From positions 7,405,147-7,469,146 of the forward strand of contig OZ038457.1 in NCBI GenBank assembly GCA_964036195.1: DNA of 64,000 nt, in the 5' to 3' direction. The notes beneath the pieces were generated by a model. It saw only the letters and a list, made by a program, of their open reading frames with translations, had not been told where the DNA came from and made no database searches. Origin of the DNA: Sphaerolaimus hirsutus (lineage: Eukaryota > Nematoda > Chromadorea > Monhysterida > Sphaerolaimidae). Below, piece by piece: positions 1 to 10,853 of the stretch (the stretch's first letter is position 1; each line of letters begins with the position of its first letter). Both the position numbers and the translations under genes were made by a program.

Positions 1-179
1 ACACTTGCGAGTGCGTTCGGTTGCGTAGACTTGACTTTCAAGTGGATGATTTTAAACAAGTTTGGCTTTGTCAGCGAATGTGCCGTCGAGTAGAAAACTG
101 CAAGTTCTCACGAATTGCGTGATAATGTTTCTGTGTAAGATTTGATTGGCAATTCACCAATCTCTCATCTACCGACTAT

Positions 180-400
180 TTAGAATCTTGTATTGGGGGC
201 GCATGCCTATTCCGCACATCGGCCTATTCCGCATTTTGGCTCATCCCGCACATTTACCTGCCCATTCCGCATTTTGGCCTATCCCGCATCTTGCCGGTGT
301 AATGTGCGAGATAGGCAGTGTGCGTGATGGGTTTGTGTGCGGGATAGGCCGAAATGCGGGATGGGCCAGTGATCACACATTGCGTGTTGACACCCCCCCC
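180..400. repeat. Palindromic short-word repeat (TATTCCGCA word)
   Basis: Copies of a word like CCTATTCCGCATTTTGG run in one orientation and then inverted (CGGGATAGGCCGAAATGC). A poly-C run follows at about 393-410. The open frames here are by-products of the repeat. Confidence 0.6.
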
Positions 401-425
401 CCCCCCCCCCGCAGCAGCCGCGTAT

Positions 426-623
426 TGGGGCAGTCCCAAGCCCCAGTGAAGTGCCAATTGTCATGTAAAGTGTCATGCAAAGTGTTAATTCTCATGACAA
501 ATGTAAAGTAAAGTGTCAATTCTCATGCAAAGTTCAGTAATAAGATGTTTTCTTTTTGTTTTGACATTTTACATGACATTTTGCACTTTGACACTTTGCA
601 GAGCTTTGGACTGTCACCCGGTC
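426..623. mobile_element. GTAAAGTGTC family element
   Basis: Ends GGGGCAGTCCCAAGCC on the left and an imperfect inverted match GCTTTGGACTGTC on the right. The interior is repeats of GTCATGTAAAGTGTCAA. Same family as the intron at 57027-57226 and pieces near 26388, 39060-39430 and 58030. Confidence 0.6.
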
Positions 624-688
624 TCTACATCACTCGTCAACCTTAGTATTGAAAGGTGCAAAGTTAACTAGCACGTGGTGCATTTCAG

Positions 689-862
689 GTGCGCCTATGG
701 CTTCGACGGGCGCTACTGCGAAGTTGTGCTGCGCGCGGCTGTGGGAAGGCGTTCAGAGTCCGGCTGGGACACGTTTTTCTTGTGTCTACTCGCGGTCGCG
801 TCGGTGATCGTGTGCGCTTTGTGCGTTGTCAAGAGGCAACGCGTGTCCATCTACTGGACAAA
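689..862 (+). CDS. Gene A exon: EGF end plus transmembrane span
   Basis: Starts with one base completing a split codon after TTTCAG and ends with two bases before GTTAGT. It carries the C-terminal half of an EGF repeat (C-x8-C spacing with G-F/Y-x-G) and the membrane span, so it fixes the orientation of the protein: EGF outside, tail inside. Confidence 0.75.
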
Positions 863-3800
863 GTTAGTCTGTTTTGATGTGCAGATATATATTGCTGTGT
901 GGGCGTGACAATAGGGTTTACACGTTTGTCTGGCCATTTTTTCTGACTACGGTGATTCTAAATGACCCACTCCACGTCGGAGGAAATCAAATACATTGAG
1001 AAATCCTAAATATATTGAGAAATACTAAATCAATTTAGAAGACACCATTTCGCTGGAACTCATTGCCAACCACCATTATTCTTCAACCAATTCTAAACAC
1101 CCACGCATTTCCACCTCCCCCACCCCTTTCAGGCCGGTGGCGTCGGTGAGCGACCGCGTGCCGCCCGGTCTGATCAGCTGGCCGCAGAGCGCCTTGCGCA
1201 AACTCGACCACCGCTTCACGGGCGGCTCGTCGTCCGCCGCGCTGGACACGTCGACGGTGAGCTACAACGGCAGCGAGCAGGACGATGTCAGGGTGGCCGA
1301 CGTGTCGCGCGACGCACTGCTCTCGGGGTTGGATGAGTTTGCGATTTGATGCTGCTTATCTACTATGGACGGCCCTTGATTTTTTCAACTGATATTTTAA
1401 AATCAGATTTTTTTAAAATCTGAATTTGTTTTATCACAGGGTGGAACATGATTTTATTTTTTATCAAAATCAAAGTTGGCAAAAGGCAAAACCTAGCGCA
1501 TGTCTATCAGAAAATCAGTGCATAAAAAAATCAGTTTCAACCCTGTGATTTAAAAAAATCAGTTTAAAATAAAATCAGTTGAAAAAATCAAATTCCATCC
1601 CTAGCACTAGTGATGGCCAAGGTTTTTTTTTCAAATGTTTTTTTTAAACGTTTTATTTAAAAAAACCCGGTCATCGAAACCGTTTAACTTTATTTTATTT
1701 TATTTATTCAATTTAATTTAAACACTATTCCAAGGCCGACTTCACAAACATTAGTCAAAAGCCAATATTCGTAATAAGTCGACATAAAACGGATATTTTT
1801 GACAGAAATCACCACTTATAATGATACCCCAACAGCTATTATATGGCTAAATATAACACCACAAAGTACTGTCACCTGTCTGATATACCTGTATACAGGG
1901 ACGTACCCAGGGGAGGGGGCGGGGGGGGCGGCCGCTCCCCCGTTCCCGGGCCGGACAAAACAAATGCCTTCAACGCAGTGCCCTGTAGTCTGTACCTAAA
2001 TTTAGGCGCAAATAAGTACTTAGAGTACACTTTGGCGTTGGCGCCAACGCCAATAGGGTCATGGCGCTGGCGCCAATGAATGGCGCCAGCGCCATGGCCC
2101 CATTCCGTTTACTACAGGAGGAAATTTTAGGGGGGGGGGGGCGCCGCCCCCCCCCCGTTCCCCGGGCATCGTATACAATCCGCCCCCCCCCCCGCTCAAA
2201 AATCCTGCGTACGTCCCTGCCTGTATATGTTGACTCAGAACCATATCTGGGAGCTTTTGAAAAAAATGTTTTTAATAACCCTGTTTTTGAAAAAACGGTT
2301 TAAAAAAACCCTGTCGTTGAAAAAAACCTTTTCGGCCATCCCTACTTAGTACATATGAAGAGTGTGCTTCTAAAAGTACCGATCTACAAATTTTTCAAAT
2401 TTGAGTTAGGACCATTTTTGGGGTCCCCATAAAAATGCGCTTCAAAAATATATATAATATGTGGGGGGTGCGAAATTCAATTTTGAGATATGGGGGGTCG
2501 AAAAAAGCAAAAAAATCGCAAAATACAGTTTTTGAAATTTTAAAAGTACCGATCTACAAGCTTTTTCAGCTGTTGTGTCTTTAAAAGTACCGATCTACAC
2601 ACTTTTTTCAAAGTTGTTCTTTTAAATGTACCGATCTGCACATTATTTTTTGTGCTTCTAAAAGTACCGATGTCAGATCGGTGTCAAGTTGCGCAAAAAC
2701 TCATTTTGTGCTTTTTTATTATGGGTAAAAGTACCGATCTACAGCTTTCTGATTTTGTGCTTTAAAAAATACCGATCTACACGCTATTACCAATTTGTTC
2801 CTTTAAAATGTACTGTACTACAAAAATACAATTCCCTAAATTTTATATAGCTAGTGTTATGTGTATAATCAATGATTATACCCATGCATGTGGATACCCA
2901 ACAATATGGCCGAAATACCCTTACCCAAAATTCCGATACCCAATACCCATGTATGGGTATTGCATGCTCCAAACTTTCAATCGCGATTATCTCAAAATCG
3001 ATTTTTTGTAGATCGGTACATTTAGAAGCACACCCTTCATATGTATTTTACGTATTCTCAGCGGCGTGCCGGGCGAGCGCGTGCCGCTCAGCTTCGACAA
3101 CAAGCTGTTCGACGGCGGCGAGCGGCAGCGCGTCTACGAATCGACCACGCTGCGCAACGAAGACCCCCTCAGCGCCAGCGACGAGCACCAAGTCCTACTG
3201 GTTGGCTATTCGATTGTGAAGGGCTTCCCCTTTTGGCTTTCATTAGGGTTACCCCCCCCCCCAAACCGCCCAGCCATCTATCTATCCCGGAGGCCGCTCA
3301 GCTATCTATCCCGGAGGCAAAATTTTGGGCTACTTCTCCCTAACCTCCCCGGACCCTAACCCGGAGGAGCGATTTGCTATTCATCCAACCACTCAGAGGG
3401 TCGAAATTCAAGATACCCCTGCACTCTTGAATAACTCCCCCTTTTAAATAACTCCTCCCTCTGGTTGTAAACGATACAATACAAAAATACGAAAGAATAT
3501 TAGCCTACAGCAGCGACAACAGAACAGATAAACCGCGTGCAGAAAGAAACCGGTCGGTTTCTATTTGCACGCGGTTTTTATTAATGTGCTCGTTCTTTTA
3601 TACCGTATTTACATGAGTTGACAGTGATTCAGCATTCATGCAATGAATCAGTGGCGTAGCCAGCATTTTTGAGCGGGGGGGGGGCGGATTGTTTACGGGG
3701 CTCGGCGAACGGGGGGGGGCGGCGCTCCCCCCCCCCCCCTAAAATTTGACCCCTATAGTAAGGAACTTGCGCCAAGGTGCTGGCGCCATTCGTAGGCACC

Positions 3801-4686
3801 GCGCCATGGCGCCATTGCGCCACAGACTGCATTTTACATACATATACAGCGACATAGACGCAAATGAGTGCATTTTCACACAGCTTGAGGCAATCGCGAC
3901 CTGTGAAGTAAAAATGGGTGTGATGTTAAGCAAAAATGCGCACTTGCGCGCAAAATTTTTGAAAATTGACCTCTGAATCGTTGCACCAGAACACATTTCC
4001 TGACATTTCCATGTCTCACCCTGGAAGGGGGGGGGGTGGCCGCCCCCCCCCGCCCCCCCCCTGGCTACGCCACTGCAATGAATGAAGTCAAAGTTTTCTG
4101 AGGAGAAAATAGCCCCCCCCTCCTCGATAAACTCCCCCTTGAATAACGCCCCCTTAAAAAACATCTGACGAAAAAATAACTCCCCCGAGGGCTTATTCGA
4201 GGGTAATCATTTTACCGCATTTTAATGCATTCAAAAATTATATGAAATAGTCAGTAAACGAGTGAACTGGTCCACTCTTGCCTGCGAGAAGTTCTTTTCT
4301 TGTGCGGGAAAATTTACCTTACAGGTCATTCTTTTTGGAATCACGGAACTTTCTTTTTGTCGTCAGAGAAAGTCATGTAAACGCTGCTTTATCATTTTTT
4401 CAGACAAAAATTGAGGGTGTAGTGGCGCTTGTTGGCTCAATTTCTCCAATATTTACTTTTAGCTTGTAGCTTTCAGTTGATGTTGTAGCTTTTGAACTTT
4501 TTGTTGACTTCTAGCTGTAGTTGTAGCTTTTAAGCTTTTTGTTGACTTTTAGCTGCGGGCCCTTCAATGTACTATGTATATTCCGTTTGCTTGCAGGAAC
4601 AACCCGCTGGTGACATGCAGCCGGGCAAGTACCACGACAACGACTCCGGCATTAGCGGCAACGACTCGGCCATCATCAACGTGTAG
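689..4686 (+). CDS. EGF-repeat, single-pass membrane protein (last four exons)
   Basis: Four exons join in one frame: 689-862, 1133-1327, 3062-3191 and 4597-4686 (TAG stop). Acceptors are TTTCAG, TTTCAG, TCTCAG and TTGCAG; donors are GTTAGT, GTTGGA (weak) and GTCCTA (weak), and every split codon closes (phases 2, 2, 0). The visible 195 residues begin with the end of an EGF-like repeat (CAYGFDGRYCE), then a linker, a hydrophobic span of about 20 residues (TFFLCLLAVASVIV and onward), a basic stop-transfer stretch (VVKRQR) and a tail of about 145 residues rich in Ser, Asp and Gly. The layout is that of a type I cell-surface protein with extracellular EGF repeats. The protein ends in I-I-N-V, which fits a class II PDZ-binding end (inference). 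The N-terminal part lies left of the window. I cannot name the family; the tail has no domain I recognise. Confidence 0.72.
1133..1327 (+). CDS. Gene A exon: cytoplasmic tail, first part
   Basis: GC-rich coding block in an AT-rich surround, open throughout, with sequence such as DRVPPGLISWPQ and STVSYNGSEQDD. The donor GGG|GTTGGA is weak but is the one whose phase fits the next exon. Confidence 0.7.
1362..1607. mobile_element. Small inverted-repeat element, word AAATCAGTTT
   Basis: TTGATTTTTTCAACTG near the left end is matched by CAGTTGAAAAAATCAA near the right end, closing with CCATCCCTA as other hAT-like elements here do. It lies in the second gene A intron. Confidence 0.5.
1608..2344. mobile_element. 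hAT-like element, TAGTGATGGCC / GGCCATCCCTA ends
   Basis: T-rich arms with inverted ends flanked by cctagcac / cttagtac (6 of 8). It shares its core (TGATATACCTGTATA near a (G)AGCTTTTGAAAA motif) with elements at 16175, 18471 and 34093. A younger element is nested at 1896-2219. Confidence 0.6.
1896..2219. mobile_element. hAT-like element CAGGGACGTACCCAGG
   Basis: Inverted ends CAGGGACGTAC / GTACGTCCCTG with exact 8-bp duplication cctgtata on both sides (1888-1895 and 2220-2227). Inside are a G-run, GCGCCA words and a C-run. Confidence 0.8.
2345..3061. repeat. Interspersed AAAAGTACCGATCTACA words in gene A intron
   Basis: At least eight copies of a word like AAAAGTACCGATCTACA are scattered at 2376-2800, and an inverted one (TGTAGATCGGTACATTTAGA) ends at about 3025, so this too is a word-armed inverted element. 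Confidence 0.5.
3062..3191 (+). CDS. Gene A exon: cytoplasmic tail, middle
   Basis: GC-rich block after TATTCTCAG reading GVPGERVPLSFDNKLFDGGE and continuing to DEHQ. It is entered in phase 2 and left in phase 0. Confidence 0.7.
3649..4075. mobile_element. hAT-like element CAGTGGCGTAGCCAG
   Basis: 427 bp with inverted ends CAGTGGCGTAGCCAG / CTGGCTACGCCACTG and exact 8-bp duplication caatgaat (3641-3648 and 4076-4083). It contains GCGCCA words and the GCGCACTTGCGCGC core seen at 16330, 22340, 34210 and 43950. It lies in the third gene A intron. Confidence 0.85.
4597..4686 (+). CDS. Gene A terminal exon
   Basis: Follows a strong acceptor (TTGCTTGCAG). Thirty codons with the repeated motif NDSGISGNDS, ending in I-I-N-V and TAG. 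Confidence 0.75.
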   Translation, partial: EQPAGDMQPGKYHDNDSGISGNDSAIINV

Positions 4687-5039
4687 AAATTTCGAGATTT
4701 TTATTTTACTTTTGCCTGCGGCGATTTGCGCAAAGATGTTCTGACATGATTTTTCACAGATTATTTATTTCATATTTGAGTTTTTAAATAATTAATTTTG
4801 TGCCTGCCAAAAATTTTAATTTATTTTTTCACTCGCACGATCGGCGTCGTTCTTTTCTTCGATTATTTTTTAGAATTTTTATATTTTTGATTTAGAAGTT
4901 TATTTTTGAACGCTCACAACAGATAAAAAATATTACGCTAAACGGGGATGATTGTAGATCCTTTTCAAATAGCAATAATGCAAAATATAACAATATTATG
5001 CAAAATAGATTTCACTTATCACATGTGAGAAATGAAACT

Positions 5040-5045
5040 AATAAA
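5040..5045 (+). terminator. Candidate polyadenylation signal of gene A
   Basis: AATAAA about 350 nt after the stop codon of gene A, the first canonical hexamer I see downstream on the + strand. Confidence 0.4.
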
Positions 5046-5349
5046 ACTATCACATTTCTTTCTGAAGTTGTGGAATGTCACAGTGATTTTGATAAAAAAA
5101 GATTGTGAAAGGTGTCTATCATATCCATTGAATCAATTTCTACCCTATATCTAGACACTGGCTTCTAGGGTCCTTTGATTTCTTTAACTAGTTTTTTTTT
5201 GAGCCGAATTTTATGGCGTTAGATTTCGTCGAAGTCACATTCGCGAAAATTGCTAGAAATGCCAATTCAACCCTAGAGCCAAATCGAAAATGTGTAAATA
5301 CAGCAGCTATGACCCTCTTAAGTCACACACGCCAAACCAAAGACTTAGG

Positions 5350-5651
5350 TACCGTGTATCCTCTAATAAGTCCCCCAGGAGTTATTTTTTCGTCAGAAGA
5401 TTTTCAGGGGGAGTTATCCGAAAGGGGAGAAATTTTTTTTGTCAGAATTTTCAGTAAAATGTAATTTACTGCACAAATGGGGTAATATTGGTAACATAAA
5501 TCCTTTGTAGAAATACATAATTCACAATTCAAGCCGTGAAATCAATATTAGTGAACTCTAGCTGCAAAGTATTATACATATATTTACAGGGCGGGGGGGT
5601 ATTTTTTCCTCACGCTCGCAAGAGGGGGGACTTATTCGAGGATATACGGTA
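5350..5651. mobile_element. TACCGTA-superfamily element
   Basis: Left TACCGTGTATCCTCTAATAA, right CTTATTCGAGGATATACGGT plus A. The interior is C-rich then G-rich words inverted around the centre. Confidence 0.7.
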
Positions 5652-5683
5652 AGTGGATTACAAGTCTCAAAAATGTATTCAAA

Positions 5684-5939
5684 TAACGTATTTACTCTAA
5701 TAATTCCTCCTGGGAAATATCTACGTCTGTTTTTTGAGGGGGACCATTCTAAGGGGAATTATTTTTTCGTCGAAACTTTCAAACGTTTTTCTATCAAGTC
5801 CTTCAACAAAATATGCTTCATAAACGCCATTTCGGTTCATATTGGGCATAACTAAATTGAGCCTATGGGGAATTGTTTTTCCTCACTCGTTTAACACGGG
5901 GAATTTTTCGAGGGGCGAATTATTCGAGCATATACGGTA
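5684..5939. mobile_element. TACCGTA-superfamily element, diverged
   Basis: Left TAACGTATTTACTCTAATAA, right TTATTCGAGCATATACGGTA. It sits 33 bp after the previous element. Confidence 0.6.
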
Positions 5940-6069
5940 TTAAACTCAATTTGAAATGTTTTAAGCGTCGCTCCAATAGAATCCAGTGGTATTTAGCAGC
6001 AGATTTCACAGGAGAAAAAAACAAACAATTTATGACTGATCAACACCAATCGAGCGACGTCTTACACAA

Positions 6070-6345
6070 TACCGTATTTGCTTGAATAATCGCCCTGGCG
6101 AATTATTATTAGGGGGGTAGCTATTTAGGGGGTGATTATTAAAGGGGGTGGATGATTATTTCAAAATTTTCAAGCATTTCTATCAACTTATTGAATGAAA
6201 AATACTTTATTTACACAAAAACGTGCCATTTTTGTAAAATTGAGCACAAGAAATTGATCAAATCTCTTGAGGGGGAATTGTAATTTCCTCGCTCGTCTTA
6301 CAGGGGGCATTATTCGAGGGGGGGATTATTCAAGCAAATACGGTA
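6070..6345. mobile_element. TACCGTA-superfamily element
   Basis: Left TACCGTATTTGCTTGAATAA, right TTATTCAAGCAAATACGGTA, an exact inverted match of 20 bases. It overlaps the presumed 3' UTR of gene B. Confidence 0.75.
6206..6211 (-). terminator. Candidate polyadenylation signal of gene B inside a TACCGTA element
   Basis: AATAAA on the - strand, about 185 nt after the gene B stop. It lies within the inserted element at 6070-6345, so the transposon may supply the 3' end of this transcript (inference). Confidence 0.35.
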
Positions 6346-6392
6346 CACACATAAATATTTACAGGCGCCCGCGGCGATTCCCGCGTGCCTGG

Positions 6393-6547
6393 TCACGTGT
6401 CGCTGGTGGACTCTGGCCGGCGGCGGCCCAGCTCGTCGTTGATGCGGTCGAGCAGCTGCTCGAGGATGTTGTGCGCGTGCCGCTTGTGCTGCCAGTCGTA
6501 GTAGGGCAGCGGCTGCGGCGCCGACTGGTCGTACCACCAGTCTTCCG
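6393..6547 (-). CDS. Gene B exon 2 (terminal)
   Basis: Enters in phase 1 after a pyrimidine-rich acceptor and encodes 50 further residues with a helical segment containing NILEQLLDRINDELGRRR, then TGA. It abuts a TACCGTA element on its 3' side. Confidence 0.62.
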
Positions 6548-8276
6548 CTGTGAGAGGGGGGGGCGTTTGGGGTGGGGTGCCATTTTAGGGTTGTTTGCTT
6601 TTTCTGGCACCTGGGCACTGTCGCGTTCTATGAAAGGTCGAGGGAAAGCCCACCTGTCAAGTGTGTCCACGTTGGACTTTTTTTGTAAACTTTTGTGGAT
6701 GTCAGAATGATACACTTTGAAAAGGGGCCAGTGACGTCGAAAATATTTGAAAATTTATCCAAAATGAGCGAGATCAACCCTAGATAACGCTCTGAGTACT
6801 CACAACTTTGGACTTATCGACTTTCAGATGTAGACGCTAGGGTTCAAACGGGATCCCGATCCCGAGATATTTTGTGATCCCGATCCCGAAACCTCAATCC
6901 CGATCCCGAAATTTGAAAAAGCCAACCCCGATCCCGAGACTTTGAAAATCCCAATCCCGATCCCCCAAAAAATCCCCAATCCCGATCCCCCAAAAAATCC
7001 ACAATCCCGATCCCGAAAAGTCAATCCCATTTGAACCCTAGTAGACGCCTCAATTACTAGATGATAAAATGTTTGATCTTTAACTGGTTATTTGGTGCTG
7101 TGGAATTTCCTTTACCTGGTGCCAGTTCCGCAAATTGAGAAGTGAGAAATGGCAAAAGCGAAGTAAAGTGGCAAAAGTGAGGTAAAAAAAGAAAAAGTAA
7201 TTTCTCTTCGCCTTTGACATTTTACGTCTCACTTCTTAATTTGCGGAACTGGCCCCAGCGCTACTACCGCCACATAAAAATGCGCCACAGATACCTGCCG
7301 CACGTAGGGTGTCAAAAAAATTTTGTTACGGAAAACGGAAACGGAAACGGAAAAAATGTTCAGCGGCCGGAAAACGGAACAGAAAACGGAAAAAAATTTG
7401 CACTTGGCGGAAAACGGAAACGGAAACGGAAAAAAAAATTCAGCGGCCGGAAAACGGAAAAAGAGGCCGGAAAAACGGAAACGGAAAAATCAAATTTGCA
7501 CGGAAATGGAGAAACTTGCTGAAATTTTGCCTGAAAATGGATAAAATTTGCTGAAATTTTGCTGGAAGTGGAAAAAGTTTGCAGTAACTTTGCTGGAAAC
7601 AGAAATTTTTTTACATCATTGACAATCTGCATGAATTTTACCAGTTTGGCTGATCAGAAAACAGAAAGTTAAGCCAGAAAAAGGTAAAATGAGGCAGACA
7701 AATAGAAAATCGAGGCGGAAAATGGAAAAAAGGCGGAAAAACTGGAAATTGAGGCGGAAAATGGAAAAAAGGCAGAAAAACTGAATATTTAGCCGGAAAA
7801 CGGAAAATGAGCCGGAAAAACGGAAACGGAAAAAAATGTTGCCGGAAAACGGAATGGAAAAAGGAAAAAAAATTTCAGCAGCCGGAAAACGGAACGGAAA
7901 ACAGAAAAAATTTGCCTGCGGAAAACGGAAACGGAAAACGGAAAACGGAAATTTGACACCCTAGCCGCACGCAATGTAAATAGCCACACTCACCATCGTA
8001 ATCGCTATCAGTGGGCGCGAAAATGTAGAACTTCTCGGCGCTCGGCCGCTGGCGCACATCCTGTGGATACAACTCTGCGGTGATGCCGCTGGTGTGGGCC
8101 GCGTGCCTGGCCGACGCGCACCGCGCGTTGATCAACAACGCCGCCATGGTGTAGTAACCGACCAGCTTGCCCAAGGACAAGTAGTAGTTCAAGTGCCAGC
8201 CGCTGGTGGTGGTCGGTCGTCTGTTAGGGTGGCCGAGATTAGAGCGTCTCCGCGGGTGGGTCGCTGCGACGGCCAT
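6393..8276 (-). CDS. Hypothetical 145-residue protein, two exons
   Basis: Exon 1 is 8276-7994, starting with ATG in a good context (CACGAAATGG) and ending at the perfect donor GATG|GTGAGT. Exon 2 is 6547-6393 after CTCACAG, ending in TGA. The split codon closes to Ala. Residues 1-27 are basic and Pro/Thr rich; residues 29-52 (LNYYLSLGKLVGYYTMAALL) form a moderately hydrophobic stretch that could be a membrane or signal-anchor segment; residues 96-115 are acidic and aromatic (EDWWYDQSAPQPLPYYDW); residues 116-139 look helical and end in basic residues. I do not recognise the family. Further 5' exons are possible but not required. The gene converges on gene A, and its intron is largely made of transposons, one ending 30 bp from the splice donor. 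Confidence 0.6.
6838..7040. mobile_element. hAT-like element, word GATCCC
   Basis: Inverted ends TAGGGTTCAAACGGGAT / TCCCATTTGAACCCTA with exact duplication gtagacgc (6830-6837 and 7041-7048). The interior is repeats of CCCGATCCCGA. It lies in the gene B intron. Confidence 0.85.
7119..7256. mobile_element. Small inverted-repeat element GGTGCCAGTTCCGCAAA
   Basis: Left GCCAGTTCCGCAAATTGAGA is inverted on the right as TTAATTTGCGGAACTGGCC. Interior words are GTGGCAAAAG. A left end of the same type is at about 46564. Confidence 0.6.
7305..7963. mobile_element. hAT-like element, word GGAAACGGAAAA
   Basis: Inverted ends TAGGGTGTCAAA / TTTGACACCCTA and exact duplication gccgcacg (7297-7304 and 7964-7971). 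The whole body is GGAAAACGGAAACGG-type words. Lys/Arg-rich open frames here are repeat artefacts. A related piece is at 57600-58004. Confidence 0.85.
7994..8276 (-). CDS. Gene B exon 1
   Basis: GC-rich open block of 94 codons plus one base. The consensus donor GTGAGT at its 3' end is the strongest splice site in this gene. Confidence 0.62.
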
Positions 8277-8280
8277 TTCG

Positions 8281-9815
8281 TGCTGTGCCTGAATTTGAGT
8301 TGACGTTTTTGGTTGTTTGGCGCGCGTTGATTGTATAATATTTTATTGCAGTTGGAATAAAGCTTTAGAAAATCTCGATAGGGGTGTGTATTTATAATAT
8401 TTCGGCAAATGCGTGGGTAAATTGTGGAGGCGGTTATTGTGCTTCCGTGCTTGCTAAATAATGATGTTGCGTAGCAATTAAGCCAGATTCAGACGGGATC
8501 ATTAAAATCAGACATTTCTAATTTCTTTTCACATGTTATACTGTGAAAAAACTGGGCCCACACACACAGTTGACATTGCAAATTCGTGTCAACTGAATGT
8601 CAGCAAAATAACACTCGAAAAATTCAATTTTCAAAGCATCACACTTAACAGAAGCAATGAAAATAAGTGTCACGATAAAAAATTAAGAATGCTCTATCAC
8701 AGTTGGAAGTTGAAATCACAATTTACCAAAAGTCAGTTGAGTTGAGTTGACACGAATTTTTACGTCAACTAGTGTGTGTGGGTGGGCCCAATATGGCGCG
8801 TAATTAAGCAGACGGTGAGTGAATGATTTTAATACCTAAGCAAATCGAATTTTTTTTTGAATTTTTTCGAGTCTAAATCAACTAGATACGTACTGCTAGA
8901 GGGAATATTTGTGGTGCACCAGTTAGAATGTAAAATTGATAATATCATGACTTTAATACAAATTGAGTCCCCTTATTTTGCTTGCATTCGCAGTGCACAT
9001 TGGGTTCAAATTTTGAATGCCGACATTTCCGGGTTTATGTGGCCCGACTCTGAAGCCTAAATGCCCGAAGATTTGAAAAGCCGATCCGACCCTGAAAATT
9101 CTGATATACCAATCCTGATCCTGAAAAAATTCCCTAATCACAATCCTGGAATTTTTTTGGCCAAATCTGGCAAATGACTAAATTATGTGAACGGCGACCC
9201 CCGTTGTTCATTTGTGCCACTTCTCTGGCATTCAAGTTTGTGTCTAGACATATTTTGTGAATAACAAAAACCCTGAATACCGTAACTTTGTCCAAAATCC
9301 TGATCCCGAGACCCTAATCCCCATTTCGAACATTCAAAAAACCATTCCCGATTTCGATCCCGAAACCCCAATGCCGATCCCGAAAACTCGATCCCGTTTA
9401 AACCCCAGCGCACAAGCACATGCATGCAAATTTGCAGCAGAATTTGCGCACTTTTGAAATATTCATTATGGTTCCTGATACTCCAGAAACTTTTCTATTG
9501 GAAAAAAACTTTTCTTTTCTATTGTTTATTTTCATCAAACATTTGCAAGCCTCGCATCGATGTGGGGTGGGTTTACGTTTACAAGTGTGGGCGTGGGGCT
9601 CAAATTTCAAATGTTAGGTTGAATATCTCAACGACCTCTTGATCCGATGAATGGGTGTTTTCCTCGAAATATAATTTAATCTCAGAAAACCTCTTCAAAA
9701 ATATTAGTAAATCTATCTGAAAAACGCAGAGAAAATTTAAATGTGAGATTTTTTAAATATATTTTCTATTATAAATATAATAAATACCTATACCCAATTT
9801 TGGAGATTCACCATA
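8281..9815. other. No gene seen; repeats
   Basis: Contains the inverted element 8553-8790 and GATCCC-type words near 9060-9400 that end in GTTTAAACCCC. I see no coding exon. Confidence 0.5.
8553..8790. mobile_element. Inverted element TGGGCCCACACACACAG
   Basis: Starts TGGGCCCACACACACAGTTG and ends CTAGTGTGTGTGGGTGGGCC, with words TTGACACGAATTT inverted between the arms. Relatives are at 11857-12043 and near 46660-46963. Confidence 0.6.
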
Positions 9816-9823
9816 CCGTGCAG

Positions 9824-10303
9824 CAGAGTTGTTAGAATTACTGAACTTTTCGTAAAAGTATGTGTAAATGTAAGTATTCCAAAAAGTATAGAAAATTTAA
9901 ATCACTTTTTTTACTTGTACTCATGCGTAAATGTGAGTAAATGACTTTTTTCTCCAGAAAAATGTAAAAACAAGTACTTTTCCCCTGGAAAACGTAAAAG
10001 CTAAATACTACTTTTTACATGTGAGAGTGCGTTTTACGCTGGAAGACATCGAATAGATGTCGTTTTTTAGAGATAATTTGGTATTTTTTAGAAAAAAATG
10101 ATATGATTTCTTCAAATTTTTCTTATTTTAGCAACAGAGAATTGTGATTTTAGCAAAAAATACATTTTCTCTGTACGCGTGTACTTTTTAAATGTACGCG
10201 TAATAGTGAGTACATTACTTTTTTTAAAGTATTTATAAATGTATTTACCGCGTACTCTCGTACGCGTATTTTTCGAGTAAATGTACGTACATTTTAACAA
10301 CTG
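9824..10303. mobile_element. hAT-like element CAGAGTTGTTA, word GTAAATGTA
   Basis: 480 bp, ends CAGAGTTGTTA / TAACAACTG, exact duplication ccgtgcag (9816-9823 and 10304-10311). Interior words read AAAGTACGTAAATG in many variants. Confidence 0.85.
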
Positions 10304-10364
10304 CCGTGCAGGTGTTATTTTATGAGGATGTGAAAAACGCTGAACAAGTCATGTGATTATTACG

Positions 10365-10558
10365 GTATACTCGGCGGACATCACACTTAGTATGAACACC
10401 TACCATAACCCATCTGAATAATGGACCAAAAATTATACAGCTTTTCATCATAATATTGCATTTTACTATGAAATAATTAATTTCGAAATTTATCACAAGA
10501 TTTTATTCATTAAATTATGGTAGGTTTCGATACAAGGTGTTCTGTCCGCCGAGTATAC
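10365..10558. mobile_element. Fold-back element GTATACTCGGCGGACA
   Basis: Left GTATACTCGGCGGACA inverts on the right as TGTCCGCCGAGTATAC; the arms (ACCTACCATAA / TTATGGTAGGTTT) pair almost to the centre. It is related to 21862-22057. Confidence 0.7.
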
Positions 10559-10853
10559 CTAATCACCCGTTGTGAGAGTTCAGTAGGGAACTTATCTTGA
10601 AAATATTTTGTTTGCGATGCAGATGTAGGTCGCAATTTCAGTGCAAAATGTGTGGTACACAGACTATTTTTTCTCATTAAAAAATAAACAGAGCCGACAA
10701 AAAGGATAGTTTTTATAACGTCGGCGCTGACCTCACTGTATTCAATTCAGAGTGGGCGATTAGAATTTATGTTGCCTCGCGCCCACGGAACAAAAGAATC
10801 TGCTCGGGTGGGATCGTCTATCACCTGTTTAAATTACGTCATTAAATTTAAAT

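Noticed and set aside
146-511. 121-residue open frame
   Set aside because: It runs through the TATTCCGCA word repeat and a poly-C tract; the translation is the repeat (HIGLFRILAHPAHL).
7214-7632. Several Lys/Arg-rich open frames resembling nuclear-targeting sequences
   Set aside because: They are translations of GGAAAACGG words in a transposon with an exact target duplication.
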